Positions 45,359-51,805 of a stretch of DNA of 51,805 bases are shown here, one piece after another. Where the stretch lies: the NCBI GenBank assembly GCA_934234185.1, contig CAKQHO010000011.1, positions 1 to 51,805 on the forward strand, given 5' to 3'. Position numbers and translations under genes: made by a program. How positions within the stretch are numbered: position 1 is the stretch's first letter; the number at the start of each line of letters is the position of its first letter. The DNA comes from an uncultured Psychrobacillus sp. GTDB lineage: Bacteria > Bacillota > Bacilli > Bacillales_A > Planococcaceae. The notes beneath the pieces were generated by a model. That model worked only from the letters and a program-made list of their open reading frames with translations, was not told the DNA's origin and searched no databases.

Positions 45359-45448
45359 AAATAAAAGATTATGTTCCAAGATGACCACAAGACCATGCTA
45401 GGGCTGATCCATTTGGAATACCTAGTAATTAAGGAGTGATTAAAGACT

Positions 45449-45910
45449 ATGGGTTTAGCTGATATGTTTATTAAAAATAATGGTGAGACAATAAATATTA
45501 ATGGTAGCCCAGTGGTTATGTCACAAAGGGTAGAGGTTAAAATAGGTCAAAATGTAAAAATTGAATTTATTAGCAGTATAAATGACTTTAGACAAGGCAT
45601 TGAACTATCACTGGACAAGAGAAATGGGTATATTGAAGTTAATAAACAAAAGTTAAATTCACCCGTCTTTTGGAAAGATACTGCGCCATCAACTTTTATT
45701 TTCAAATGCTTCCCTAAAAAAGAAATGGGGAAAATAAATTTATGGAATATATGGCAATATACTGATAATCGCTTTGATGCTTGGATTGGAAATGCAGGAA
45801 TAATAGTGGAACAAGAAGAGGAAGATATCTTCCTTTTTCGTTGTAGCAATGGTATTGGTGATATTAATTTTGACGACTTAGTTTTCCGACTAATTTTATT
45901 TAGGGAATAA
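45449..45910 (+). CDS. Hypothetical protein (153 aa) in the immunity-gene run
   Basis: ATG 45449 with AAGGAG about 13 bases upstream. The product is soluble, beta-rich and acidic toward the end (EQEEEDIFLFRCSNGIGDINFDDLVF), with many aromatic residues (WKDTAPSTFIFKCF, NLWNIWQYTDNRFDAWIG). I recognise no family. Its size, position between a SUKH gene and a ComJ-like gene, and AT-rich codons fit an immunity protein, but that is only inference. Fifty-seven bases separate it from the next gene, so they may be cotranscribed. Confidence 0.6.
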   Translation: MGLADMFIKNNGETININGSPVVMSQRVEVKIGQNVKIEFISSINDFRQGIELSLDKRNGYIEVNKQKLNSPVFWKDTAPSTFIFKCFPKKEMGKINLWNIWQYTDNRFDAWIGNAGIIVEQEEEDIFLFRCSNGIGDINFDDLVFRLILFRE

Positions 45911-45967
45911 GTCATAAAATTATTCGGATGGAACAACAGTAAGAATTAAATAATGGAGGATTAGAGA

Positions 45968-46435
45968 ATGAGTGAGGTTTCTTTTGAGACTAATATATTT
46001 TATTCGCAGCTTGCATTGTTTCAGTATGGACTTGATAACCCTTTTAATGATTGGAATGAAACCCATGTAAATCAAGGGTTTTCGTGGAGAGAGGGTTCAG
46101 TTTCCTTTGGGACACTATCTAGTGATGGTGATTGTAAGATTACGGTGAGGCTGACTAAAAAAATAGAAATTGATAATGATATAATAAGAGCGATTGTTGT
46201 TCCTTTCAAAGTTGAAAAGGGTGGCATAGAGATAGGTTCAGTAATGGAAACAGTTGTAATTGATATACCTGGAGGGAATTATGAACTATTGTTTACAGTT
46301 AAAAGAGTAAATAGCACAGAGTACTATACATTTTCATTTATGGAGAGTGAAAATACCGTTGCAATAGTTTTAAAAGCAGACGATGAATTAAATTTACCTG
46401 ATAATTTATTAATGGAAGCAAATCCAGCTATATAA
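45968..46435 (+). CDS. ComJ/Nin-like nuclease inhibitor
   Basis: 155 residues, good GGAGG before ATG. The pattern DWNETHVNQGFSWREGSVSFGT, then IVVPFKVEKGGIEIGSV and DIPGGNYELLF, follows B. subtilis Nin (ComJ), the inhibitor of the competence nuclease NucA. No nucA homologue is adjacent, so here it is more likely an immunity protein against a NucA-type nuclease toxin. The similarity is from memory of the Nin sequence, not from a search. The gene closes with a terminator at 46444. Confidence 0.72.
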   Translation: MSEVSFETNIFYSQLALFQYGLDNPFNDWNETHVNQGFSWREGSVSFGTLSSDGDCKITVRLTKKIEIDNDIIRAIVVPFKVEKGGIEIGSVMETVVIDIPGGNYELLFTVKRVNSTEYYTFSFMESENTVAIVLKADDELNLPDNLLMEANPAI

Positions 46436-46443
46436 AATTTATT

Positions 46444-46476
46444 GGAAGGCTAATTCTGTGTTAGCCATCCTTTTTT
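46444..46476 (+). terminator. Terminator after the ComJ-like gene
   Basis: GGA-AGGCTAA / TTAGCC-A-TCC stem with a TTCTGTG loop and six T. Confidence 0.82.
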
Positions 46477-46523
46477 AGTGTCGGACTGTCGTATAAACTA
46501 CTGAATAAAAAGGAGACTAATAT

Positions 46524-47006
46524 ATGCCAACAGAAAGGGCAGATATTTTTACATTAGCTAGTTTTGGTGACCTAGAAGCATTCAAGAGTAAACTCAATAT
46601 AAGTGAGATAAATAGAAAGTGTGAAGGTGGCTCTAGTTTGCTACACTGTGCTATCGCAGGTAGTAATTTTGATATAGCGTCCTTCCTTATTAAAAGTGGA
46701 ATTGACGTAAACCTTAGAAATTCTGATGGACAGACAGCATTGCATCTAATTTGTGTCTATCAAAATGTTGAAGTTGCAAAAGAGCTGTTGCAAAAAAAAG
46801 CTAATATAAATTTAAGGGATAAATACGGTAATAATCCAATGTGGACAGCCGTGTTTAATTGCAAGGGTAGGAATTATGAAATGGTAGAACTATTTATGAC
46901 TCTTCATCCAGATATTTTGACCAAGAATAAGGCGGAAATGTCTCCATTGGACTTTGCCATGCAGGTTGGGAATGAAAAGCTGATAGATATTTTATTAAAA
47001 AAATAA
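46524..47006 (+). CDS. Ankyrin-repeat protein, possible immunity protein
   Basis: 160 residues made of about four ankyrin repeats (from about 30): SSLLHCAIAGSNFDIASFLI, QTALHLICVYQNVEVAKELL, NPMWTAVFN...EMVELFM, MSPLDFAMQVGNEKLIDILL. AAAAGGAG precedes ATG. Ankyrin proteins are a recognised class of immunity proteins in polymorphic toxin loci, which fits its neighbours. No signal peptide or other domain. Confidence 0.88.
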   Translation: MPTERADIFTLASFGDLEAFKSKLNISEINRKCEGGSSLLHCAIAGSNFDIASFLIKSGIDVNLRNSDGQTALHLICVYQNVEVAKELLQKKANINLRDKYGNNPMWTAVFNCKGRNYEMVELFMTLHPDILTKNKAEMSPLDFAMQVGNEKLIDILLKK

Positions 47007-47013
47007 TTCTTCT

Positions 47014-47049
47014 AACCTTGATTGACATCGTGTCCATTAAGGTTTTTTT
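47014..47049 (+). terminator. Terminator of the ankyrin gene
   Basis: AACCTT-AT-GAC / GTC-AT-AAGGTT stem and seven T. It resembles the hairpin at 43542, suggesting duplicated cassette ends. Confidence 0.82.
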
Positions 47050-47214
47050 CTGAGGTAGACCCAGTGGTGAATAGTTCACTTTTATCTATAGATTATAAGG
47101 AATATCTTAAATCGTTTATCCAATATATCCATTCATGTGAACCTCCTATTTAAAGGTATTTTTCCCCCTTTGCACGAATATTGTAGATAACACTACGTAT
47201 GGGGAGGTATAATA

Positions 47215-48036
47215 ATGTCCTTTGTCGATGGGAAATATGTTGAGGTGGATTCAGGGGTCGAGTTATTTGTACAAGATGTTGGGGAAGGCGAGCCTATTGT
47301 GTTCATTCCAGGCTTCACCTTTACCACAGAGGTCTTTTCGAGTCAGGTGGAATTTTTCTCTAAAACAAACAGAGTGATTGTTTTAGATCCAAGGAGTCAC
47401 GGGCGTTCGACCAAGGCGCTCCATGGGAACGACTATGTGACACATGGTGCTGATTTGGCTGCTGTTTTACAAGCCTTGGATGTTAAGAATCCATCACTTG
47501 TAGGTTGGTCTTTTGGCTGTTTAAGTGTGTGGGAGTATTTGAAGGAGAATGGGCTTGAACAGGTCAAATCTATTATTCTAGTGGATATGCCACCTAAATC
47601 TTTATCCGTAAATCAGGGCGATTGGGTTGAGGGGGCTCTAGATGACATAGCGGGTATCTATAATAGTTATTTGCGAAATTCAAGCGGTCAACGGGAGTTT
47701 ATCACCAGTTATATTACAAGCGTTATGGTACAAAGAGAGCTTGAAAATGAGGAACTGGCTTGGCTTGTGGAGCAGTCCTTAAAAACACCTTACTATATTG
47801 CGGCCAATCTGTTTGCGTCAGGGATGTTTTCGGATTACCGAGAAACAGCAAAGAAGGCAAGTCTTGCAATCCCTTCCTTGACTGTTGTTGCTGAGCATTG
47901 GGCAGAAACCGCTAGCAGCTATCTTCAGCAATTAACCCCTGAGTCCAAAATAGAGGTACTAGGTGGGCATATGATGTTTTGGGAGCATAGTGAAAAATTT
48001 AATGAGGTTGTTTCAAGTTTCTTGAATGAGTTATAA
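47215..48036 (+). CDS. Alpha/beta hydrolase
   Basis: 273 residues of the alpha/beta fold. The oxyanion strand is FIPGFTFTTEV, the nucleophile elbow GWSFGC (Ser), the acid probably in the segment around VVAEHW, and the His in GGHMMFWE. Cap region helices lie about 125-200. GGGAGGT precedes ATG. Resembles chloroperoxidase/epoxide hydrolase-like esterases; substrate unknown. A short, diverged duplicate of its N-terminal segment occurs 2 kb upstream (45254-45358). Own terminator downstream. Confidence 0.88.
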   Translation: MSFVDGKYVEVDSGVELFVQDVGEGEPIVFIPGFTFTTEVFSSQVEFFSKTNRVIVLDPRSHGRSTKALHGNDYVTHGADLAAVLQALDVKNPSLVGWSFGCLSVWEYLKENGLEQVKSIILVDMPPKSLSVNQGDWVEGALDDIAGIYNSYLRNSSGQREFITSYITSVMVQRELENEELAWLVEQSLKTPYYIAANLFASGMFSDYRETAKKASLAIPSLTVVAEHWAETASSYLQQLTPESKIEVLGGHMMFWEHSEKFNEVVSSFLNEL

Positions 48037-48054
48037 TAGGCAGCTAATAAAATG

Positions 48055-48079
48055 GGTCGGTTTTCACCGATCTTTTTTT
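48055..48079 (+). terminator. Terminator of the alpha/beta hydrolase gene
   Basis: GGTCGGT / ACCGATC stem (one wobble) with a TTTC loop and seven T. Confidence 0.88.
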
Positions 48080-48161
48080 ACGAAAATAAGGTAACTTAAC
48101 CTCCTTGCCGTTCCCCATTTGCTTGGCGATTGCAATTTCTTGTTCGATGGGAGTGAATATG

Positions 48162-48570
48162 ATGAAAAGTTTACAGCTTCAACTTAATAATTTATGGGCA
48201 GGAATAATAAAAAGGCTCGAATTTGATCTCTTAAATGGGAGGATTATGTTTCGTTGAAGTCAGAGAAGGTAGTAAAGTTGATTTCTTTGAAGTGATGTTT
48301 ATAGATGTTTCTTCTCATTATTATCTTAAAAATAATGGTAGTGATAGATTTACTTTTTATGAAGTAGAGGCTGGTGATTATCTAGAATTAACCTCCATTG
48401 AATACTACGAGTCAGGGATTGGAAATATTCTCATTAACTCCGTTCATCACGATTGGGCTAATGACTATTATTCTAAAGCAAACTTTTTGTTAGAAATTTG
48501 GAGCTCTGTTCTATTTATTGAAGCGAATGCGCTCAAGATTAACGATATCACTTATAAAAATTTGCTTTAA
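48162..48570 (+). pseudogene. Frameshifted YxiG-like protein gene
   Basis: ATG 48162 (or 48159), after GGGAG, starts MKSLQLQLNNLWAGIIKRLEF and stops at TGA 48255-48257. The second part (VEVREGSKVDFFEV..., YLELTSIEYYESGIGN, YSKANFLLEIWSSVLFIEA) is intact in the +1 frame up to 48570. Joined, it resembles the YxiG type encoded downstream of wapA in B. subtilis, hence toxin/immunity-associated. One base change near 48249-48255 separates the halves. Confidence 0.68.
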
Positions 48571-48762
48571 TTATTTCATATAGCTCTTAAACATATTGCC
48601 GACTTATATCTTAGATAATTTTCTTTTGTAAAGCAGAATAATGATTTTATTTATCAAAAGTAAATAATTTCCTTCACAAATTACTAATTAAGTAAGTATA
48701 TAATATTATTCGAAAATATGGTATTATTCTAATAATTTAGAAATTAAAAGGAGGAAATTAGT

Positions 48763-49713
48763 ATGGCAGTTGAAACAGAAAAGGTTCATTATTTTCCAGA
48801 GGAAGTTGTGCACTATGCTTGGGAAAAGGAAGCAATGCCGGTTATCACCATTGAAAGTGGAGACACAGTAGTCTTTAAGACGAGAGAGGTTACGGATAAT
48901 CAGTTTTCAATCGAGTCTACTACTGAGTCCATTGCTGAGCTGAACTGGGATAAGGTGTATCCGCTTGCCGGGCCAGTGGAGATTGAAGGAGCGGAACCAG
49001 GTGATACACTGGAAGTGGAAATTGTGAATTTAGAGACGGGTAGCTGGGGATGGACGGCGATTTTACCTGGATTGGGATTGCTTGCAGAGGAGTTTCCAGA
49101 TGCATATTTAAGAACCTTTGATTTAACGGATGGTGAATATATTCATTTCCGCGAGGATATCAAGGTTCCGATTGAGCCATTTTTAGGGACGATGGGAGTA
49201 AGCCCGAAGAATGCAAACGGCCAGCCAATCATGCCGCCTGGAACGTTTGGTGGAAACATGGACATTCGTCAGCTGACAATTGGTACGAAGTTATATCTAC
49301 CTGTACAAGTGGCTGGTGCTTTATTTAGCTGTGGAGACGCACATGCAGCACAAGGTGATGGAGAGGTTTGTGTTTCTGCTTTAGAATGTCCGATGACAGC
49401 AACCTTGAAGTTCCGTTTAATTAAAGGAAAAGAGATTCCTTCTCCACAATTTCAAACGAAGGGAGCACTGACTCCTAAGGTCGATCATAAGGGCTTCTAC
49501 GGTACGACTGGTGTGGGGCCAGATTTAATGAAGGCTTCTCAGGATGCACTAAGCTCTATGGTTCAGCATATTTCTGAAACATATGAGATGGAGCCAAAGG
49601 ACGCATATTTACTTGCTAGTCTATGCGTAGACTTAAAGATTTCCGAGATTGTGGATGCAGGGCAATATATCGTAAGTGCAGTATTGCCACTTGCAGTGTT
49701 TGATGAGAAATAA
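48763..49713 (+). CDS. Acetamidase/formamidase family protein, copy 1
   Basis: 316 residues of the FmdA/AmdA family, which hydrolyses formamide or acetamide to ammonia and the acid. Typical blocks: ITIESGDTVVFKTREV, YPLAGPVEIEGAEPGD, GNMDIRQLTIGTKLYLPVQVAGALFSCGDAHAAQGDGEVC with likely metal/active-site Asp and His, and VDHKGFYGTTG. AAAAGGAGG precedes ATG. A second, clearly homologous copy lies 0.7 kb downstream. Substrate of either copy is unverified. Confidence 0.92.
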   Translation: MAVETEKVHYFPEEVVHYAWEKEAMPVITIESGDTVVFKTREVTDNQFSIESTTESIAELNWDKVYPLAGPVEIEGAEPGDTLEVEIVNLETGSWGWTAILPGLGLLAEEFPDAYLRTFDLTDGEYIHFREDIKVPIEPFLGTMGVSPKNANGQPIMPPGTFGGNMDIRQLTIGTKLYLPVQVAGALFSCGDAHAAQGDGEVCVSALECPMTATLKFRLIKGKEIPSPQFQTKGALTPKVDHKGFYGTTGVGPDLMKASQDALSSMVQHISETYEMEPKDAYLLASLCVDLKISEIVDAGQYIVSAVLPLAVFDEK

Positions 49714-49749
49714 GTTGGAGCTGCTGAAGATAAGTGAATGATTCTAATA

Positions 49750-49785
49750 GTGCACCACCATATACAGTGGTGTACTTTTCTATTT
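49750..49785 (+). terminator. Terminator between acetamidase copy 1 and the phosphatase
   Basis: GTGCACCAC / GTGGTGTAC (one wobble) with an 8-base loop, then TTTTCTATTT. Confidence 0.78.
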
Positions 49786-49803
49786 ATTTGGAGGCTCCGA
49801 AGA

Positions 49804-50367
49804 ATGAATACTACCATTTATATGATAAGGCACGCAAAGTCACCATTTGTACTTGGTCACGAGCAAACGAGAGGACTTTCTCAGCAGGGGATGATAGATG
49901 CCGAAAAAGTGACTGCCATTATGTCTGACAAGCAAATCGATTTAGTTGTTTCAAGTCCTTATAAAAGAGCGATTCAAACGATTGAAGGAATTGCCAATAA
50001 GAATGATGTGGACATACTGGTATTTGAAGAGCTGAGGGAAAGGCAGTTAGGCGACGATAACATGACAGAAGAGGAGATACAGCAGGCAATTAAAACCTCT
50101 TATGACGATATCGATTTTAACTTAACAGGTGGAGAATCAATTAGAGATGTACAAAATCGAACGATTCCTGTCATTGAAAGTCTTCTGAATAAGCATCAGG
50201 GAAAGACGATTATTATAGGAACTCATGGAAATGTGATGACTGTTATTATGAATTATTTCAATAAAGAATTTGGATATGAGTTTTGGAAAAACACTTCTAA
50301 ATCAGACATTTATAAACTGGTATTCTTAGGGGAAACCTTGCTGTCGGTCCAAAGAGTATGGGGATAA
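49804..50367 (+). CDS. Histidine phosphatase (phosphoglycerate mutase-like) family protein
   Basis: 187 residues from ATG 49804 (TTGGAGG 10 bases upstream; the longer upstream frame spans the terminator). The phospho-acceptor motif is IRHAKS (RHA instead of RHG), followed by SSPYKRAIQT, an ERQLGDD acid segment, GGESIRDVQNR and the second His in GTHGNV. Broad-specificity sugar-phosphate or phosphoserine phosphatases have this layout. Between two acetamidase genes without a clear functional link. Confidence 0.9.
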   Translation: MNTTIYMIRHAKSPFVLGHEQTRGLSQQGMIDAEKVTAIMSDKQIDLVVSSPYKRAIQTIEGIANKNDVDILVFEELRERQLGDDNMTEEEIQQAIKTSYDDIDFNLTGGESIRDVQNRTIPVIESLLNKHQGKTIIIGTHGNVMTVIMNYFNKEFGYEFWKNTSKSDIYKLVFLGETLLSVQRVWG

Positions 50368-50427
50368 TTTGTTAATATGCCGACTTTTTTAGTTTTGGAT
50401 ATGTTATTAGTAGAAGGGGGGATGAGT

Positions 50428-51357
50428 GTGATTCATCGTTTATCAAAGGAGCAGGTGCATTTTAGGTGGGATAAGGACTTGAGCCCAGCACTCACAATAG
50501 ACAGTGGCGATACGGTTGTGTTTGAAACGAGAGATGTGGTGGATGATCAGTTTCGCTTCGATTCGCTGACAGAGGAAATTGATTTAATTGATGGAAAACG
50601 GGTTTATCCTTTGGCTGGGCCAGTAGCGGTGAATGGAGCGGAGCTGGGGGATACGTTAGAGATAGAGATTGTGAGCCTAGAGACGGGTAGTTGGGGCTGG
50701 ATGTACATCCTTCCGGAGCATGGTCTATTGGAGGAGGATTTCCCTGATGCTTATTTAAGGACGTTCGATTTGTCGGATGGAGAGTACATACATTTTCGGG
50801 AGAACATTCGAGTCCCTATTCAGCCTTTTTTAGGGACGATGGGCGTTTGTCCAAAGGGGGCAAATAATGCGCGCATCATGCCACCGGGAAGTTTCGGAGG
50901 CAATATGGACATTCGACAGCTGACGGTAGGCACGAAATTATATCTCCCTGTTCAAGAGGCTGGAGCTCTGTTCAGCTGTGGTGATGGACATGCTGCACAG
51001 GGAGACGGCGAGGTTTGTGTGACTGCACTGGAATGTCCAATGACTGCGACGCTGAAGTTTCGGTTAATTAAAGGTAGGGAAATCCCGTCTCCACAGTTCC
51101 TGACGAAGGGAGCGCTGACTCCGAAGGTGGATCATAAAGGCTTTTATGGAACAACAGGGGTAGGGTCAGACTTAATGCAAGCTGCGAAGGATGCAGTTAG
51201 AGCAATGGTACATCATATGGCAGAGACTTATAACATGGACTCGAAGGATGCCTATCTGCTTGCTAGTTTATGTGTGGATTTGAAAATTTCGGAGATTGTG
51301 GACGATGGTCAATATATTGTGAGTGCGCTGCTGCCGTTAGCGGTGTTTGGTGAGTAA
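50428..51357 (+). CDS. Acetamidase/formamidase family protein, copy 2
   Basis: About 309 residues. GTG 50428 is chosen because AGAAGGGGGG lies 6 bases upstream; ATG 50422 touches that site and ATG 50377 has none. The protein follows copy 1 (48763) along its entire length: DSGDTVVFETRDV, GNMDIRQLTVGTKLYLPVQEAGALFSCGDGHAAQGDGEVC, VDHKGFYGTTG. One Ala of the GDAHAAQG block is Gly here. The two copies bracket a phosphatase gene and may have different amide substrates. Confidence 0.9.
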   Translation: MIHRLSKEQVHFRWDKDLSPALTIDSGDTVVFETRDVVDDQFRFDSLTEEIDLIDGKRVYPLAGPVAVNGAELGDTLEIEIVSLETGSWGWMYILPEHGLLEEDFPDAYLRTFDLSDGEYIHFRENIRVPIQPFLGTMGVCPKGANNARIMPPGSFGGNMDIRQLTVGTKLYLPVQEAGALFSCGDGHAAQGDGEVCVTALECPMTATLKFRLIKGREIPSPQFLTKGALTPKVDHKGFYGTTGVGSDLMQAAKDAVRAMVHHMAETYNMDSKDAYLLASLCVDLKISEIVDDGQYIVSALLPLAVFGE

Positions 51358-51366
51358 ATGTGGAAG

Positions 51367-51394
51367 CTTGGCCTTTTATTGGTCAAGTTTTTTT
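51367..51394 (+). terminator. Terminator of acetamidase copy 2
   Basis: CTTGGCC / GGTCAAG (one wobble) with a TTTTATT loop, then seven T. Confidence 0.88.
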
Positions 51395-51438
51395 GTTTGA
51401 CTTTTTCTGGAGAGGACTTGGGGGGGATTTGTTATAAT

Positions 51439-51805
51439 TACAACTTTTATTGGAGTTTTTACAACTTTAGTGGTCATTTTTACAACTAAAAGCCTCGTTT
51501 TTACAACTTTCTCTTCGCGAGGAGCATGGCGAAATCCTAATTACAACTTTCCCTGGAGTTTTTACAACTTTAGTGGTCATTTTTACAACTAAATGTCTCG
51601 TTTTTACAACTTTCTCTTCGCAAGGAGCATGGCAAATCCTAATTACTACTTTCCCTGGAGTTTTTACAACTTTAGTGGTCATTTTTACAACTAAATGCTT
51701 CGTTTTTACAACTTTTTCTTCGCAAGGAGCATGGCGGAATCCTAATTACAACTTTCCCCGGAGTTTTTACAACTTTAGTAGTCATTTTTACAACTAAATG
51801 TCTCG
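51439..51805 (+). repeat. 21-bp-period intergenic array, TACAACTTT type, in 103-bp higher-order repeats (runs off window)
   Basis: TACAAC (TACTAC once) begins at 51439, 51460, 51481, 51502, 51542, 51563, 51584, 51605, 51644, 51665, 51686, 51707, 51747, 51768 and 51789. Steps are 21, 21, 21 then 39-40, so the whole pattern repeats every 102-103 bp. The longer unit contains a near-palindrome CTCTTCGCGAGGAG. Open frames on both strands here are products of the repeat. The array continues past the window end. Confidence 0.93.

Noticed and set aside
51467..51797. Repetitive open frames of 71-74 codons at the window end
   Set aside because: Products of the 21/103-bp repeat array, not genes.

Overview
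The window looks like chromosomal DNA of an aerobic, endospore-forming, low-GC Gram-positive bacterium in the Bacillaceae/Planococcaceae range. The grounds are AT-rich intergenic DNA, strong GGAGG ribosome sites with frequent TTG/GTG starts, a CotF-type spore coat/alcohol dehydrogenase cluster, an SLH-anchored subtilisin, an RsbR-type stressosome protein, a CcpA (cre) box, and UxaC/UxuA/TcaA-type proteins that resemble Bacillus homologues. No tRNA, rRNA, CRISPR array or prophage was seen. Family names come from memory of conserved motifs; no database was searched.

Layout. 0-1.7 kb: the tail of an unknown gene, a 59-aa four-cysteine protein and a decayed IS1182-type transposase. 1.7-12.8 kb: glutamate dehydrogenase (minus strand), a putative WHH-type HNH nuclease toxin with no immunity gene beside it, a 1318-aa S-layer-anchored subtilisin, a DUF1643-like protein, an RsbRD-like protein and a D-2-hydroxyacid dehydrogenase. 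13-18 kb: two tandem paralogues with PAS-PAS-GGDEF-EAL-PilZ architecture (c-di-GMP signalling). 18.5-26.4 kb: one co-directional operon of two acyl-CoA dehydrogenases, a crotonase, a TAXI-TRAP transporter, a CaiB-type CoA-transferase and an IclR regulator, probably for uptake and CoA-dependent oxidation of an unidentified carboxylic acid. 27.5-36 kb: a hexuronate operon (GntR regulator, cre box, DctPQM TRAP transporter, uxaC, uxuA, an SDR-type fructuronate reductase, kdgK, and a frameshifted kdgA). 36.2-38.1 kb: a small basic protein and a yraG/yraF/adhB-like spore cluster. 38.6-42.7 kb: two zinc-ribbon membrane proteins (one TcaA-like) and a SWIM zinc-finger protein. 42.8-48.6 kb: a graveyard of immunity-type genes (two SUKH/SMI1-KNR4, DUF4272, a ComJ/Nin-like nuclease inhibitor, ankyrin repeats, an unknown, and a frameshifted YxiG-like gene) with gene remnants between them and no intact toxin. 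48.7-51.4 kb: two acetamidase/formamidase paralogues around a histidine phosphatase.

The least explained feature is a class of intergenic arrays built on an almost exact 21-bp period: a conserved core of about 10 bp followed by about 11 bp of variable sequence. There are six arrays in four intergenic regions (10.96-11.70, 26.82-27.17, 38.21-38.37 and 51.44 kb to the window end), with at least four core types. Three arrays of one core type share the same terminal sequence and a similar leader, so they look like bounded elements rather than accidental tandem repeats. A multi-hairpin block lies between two of the arrays at 11.1 kb.

Genes that appear disrupted are kdgA, a small glycine-rich membrane protein at 26.5 kb, the YxiG-like gene at 48.2 kb, the IS1182 remnant, and a duplicated fragment of an alpha/beta hydrolase at 45.25 kb. 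Several of these need only a single-base change, so read-level confirmation matters before calling them true pseudogenes.
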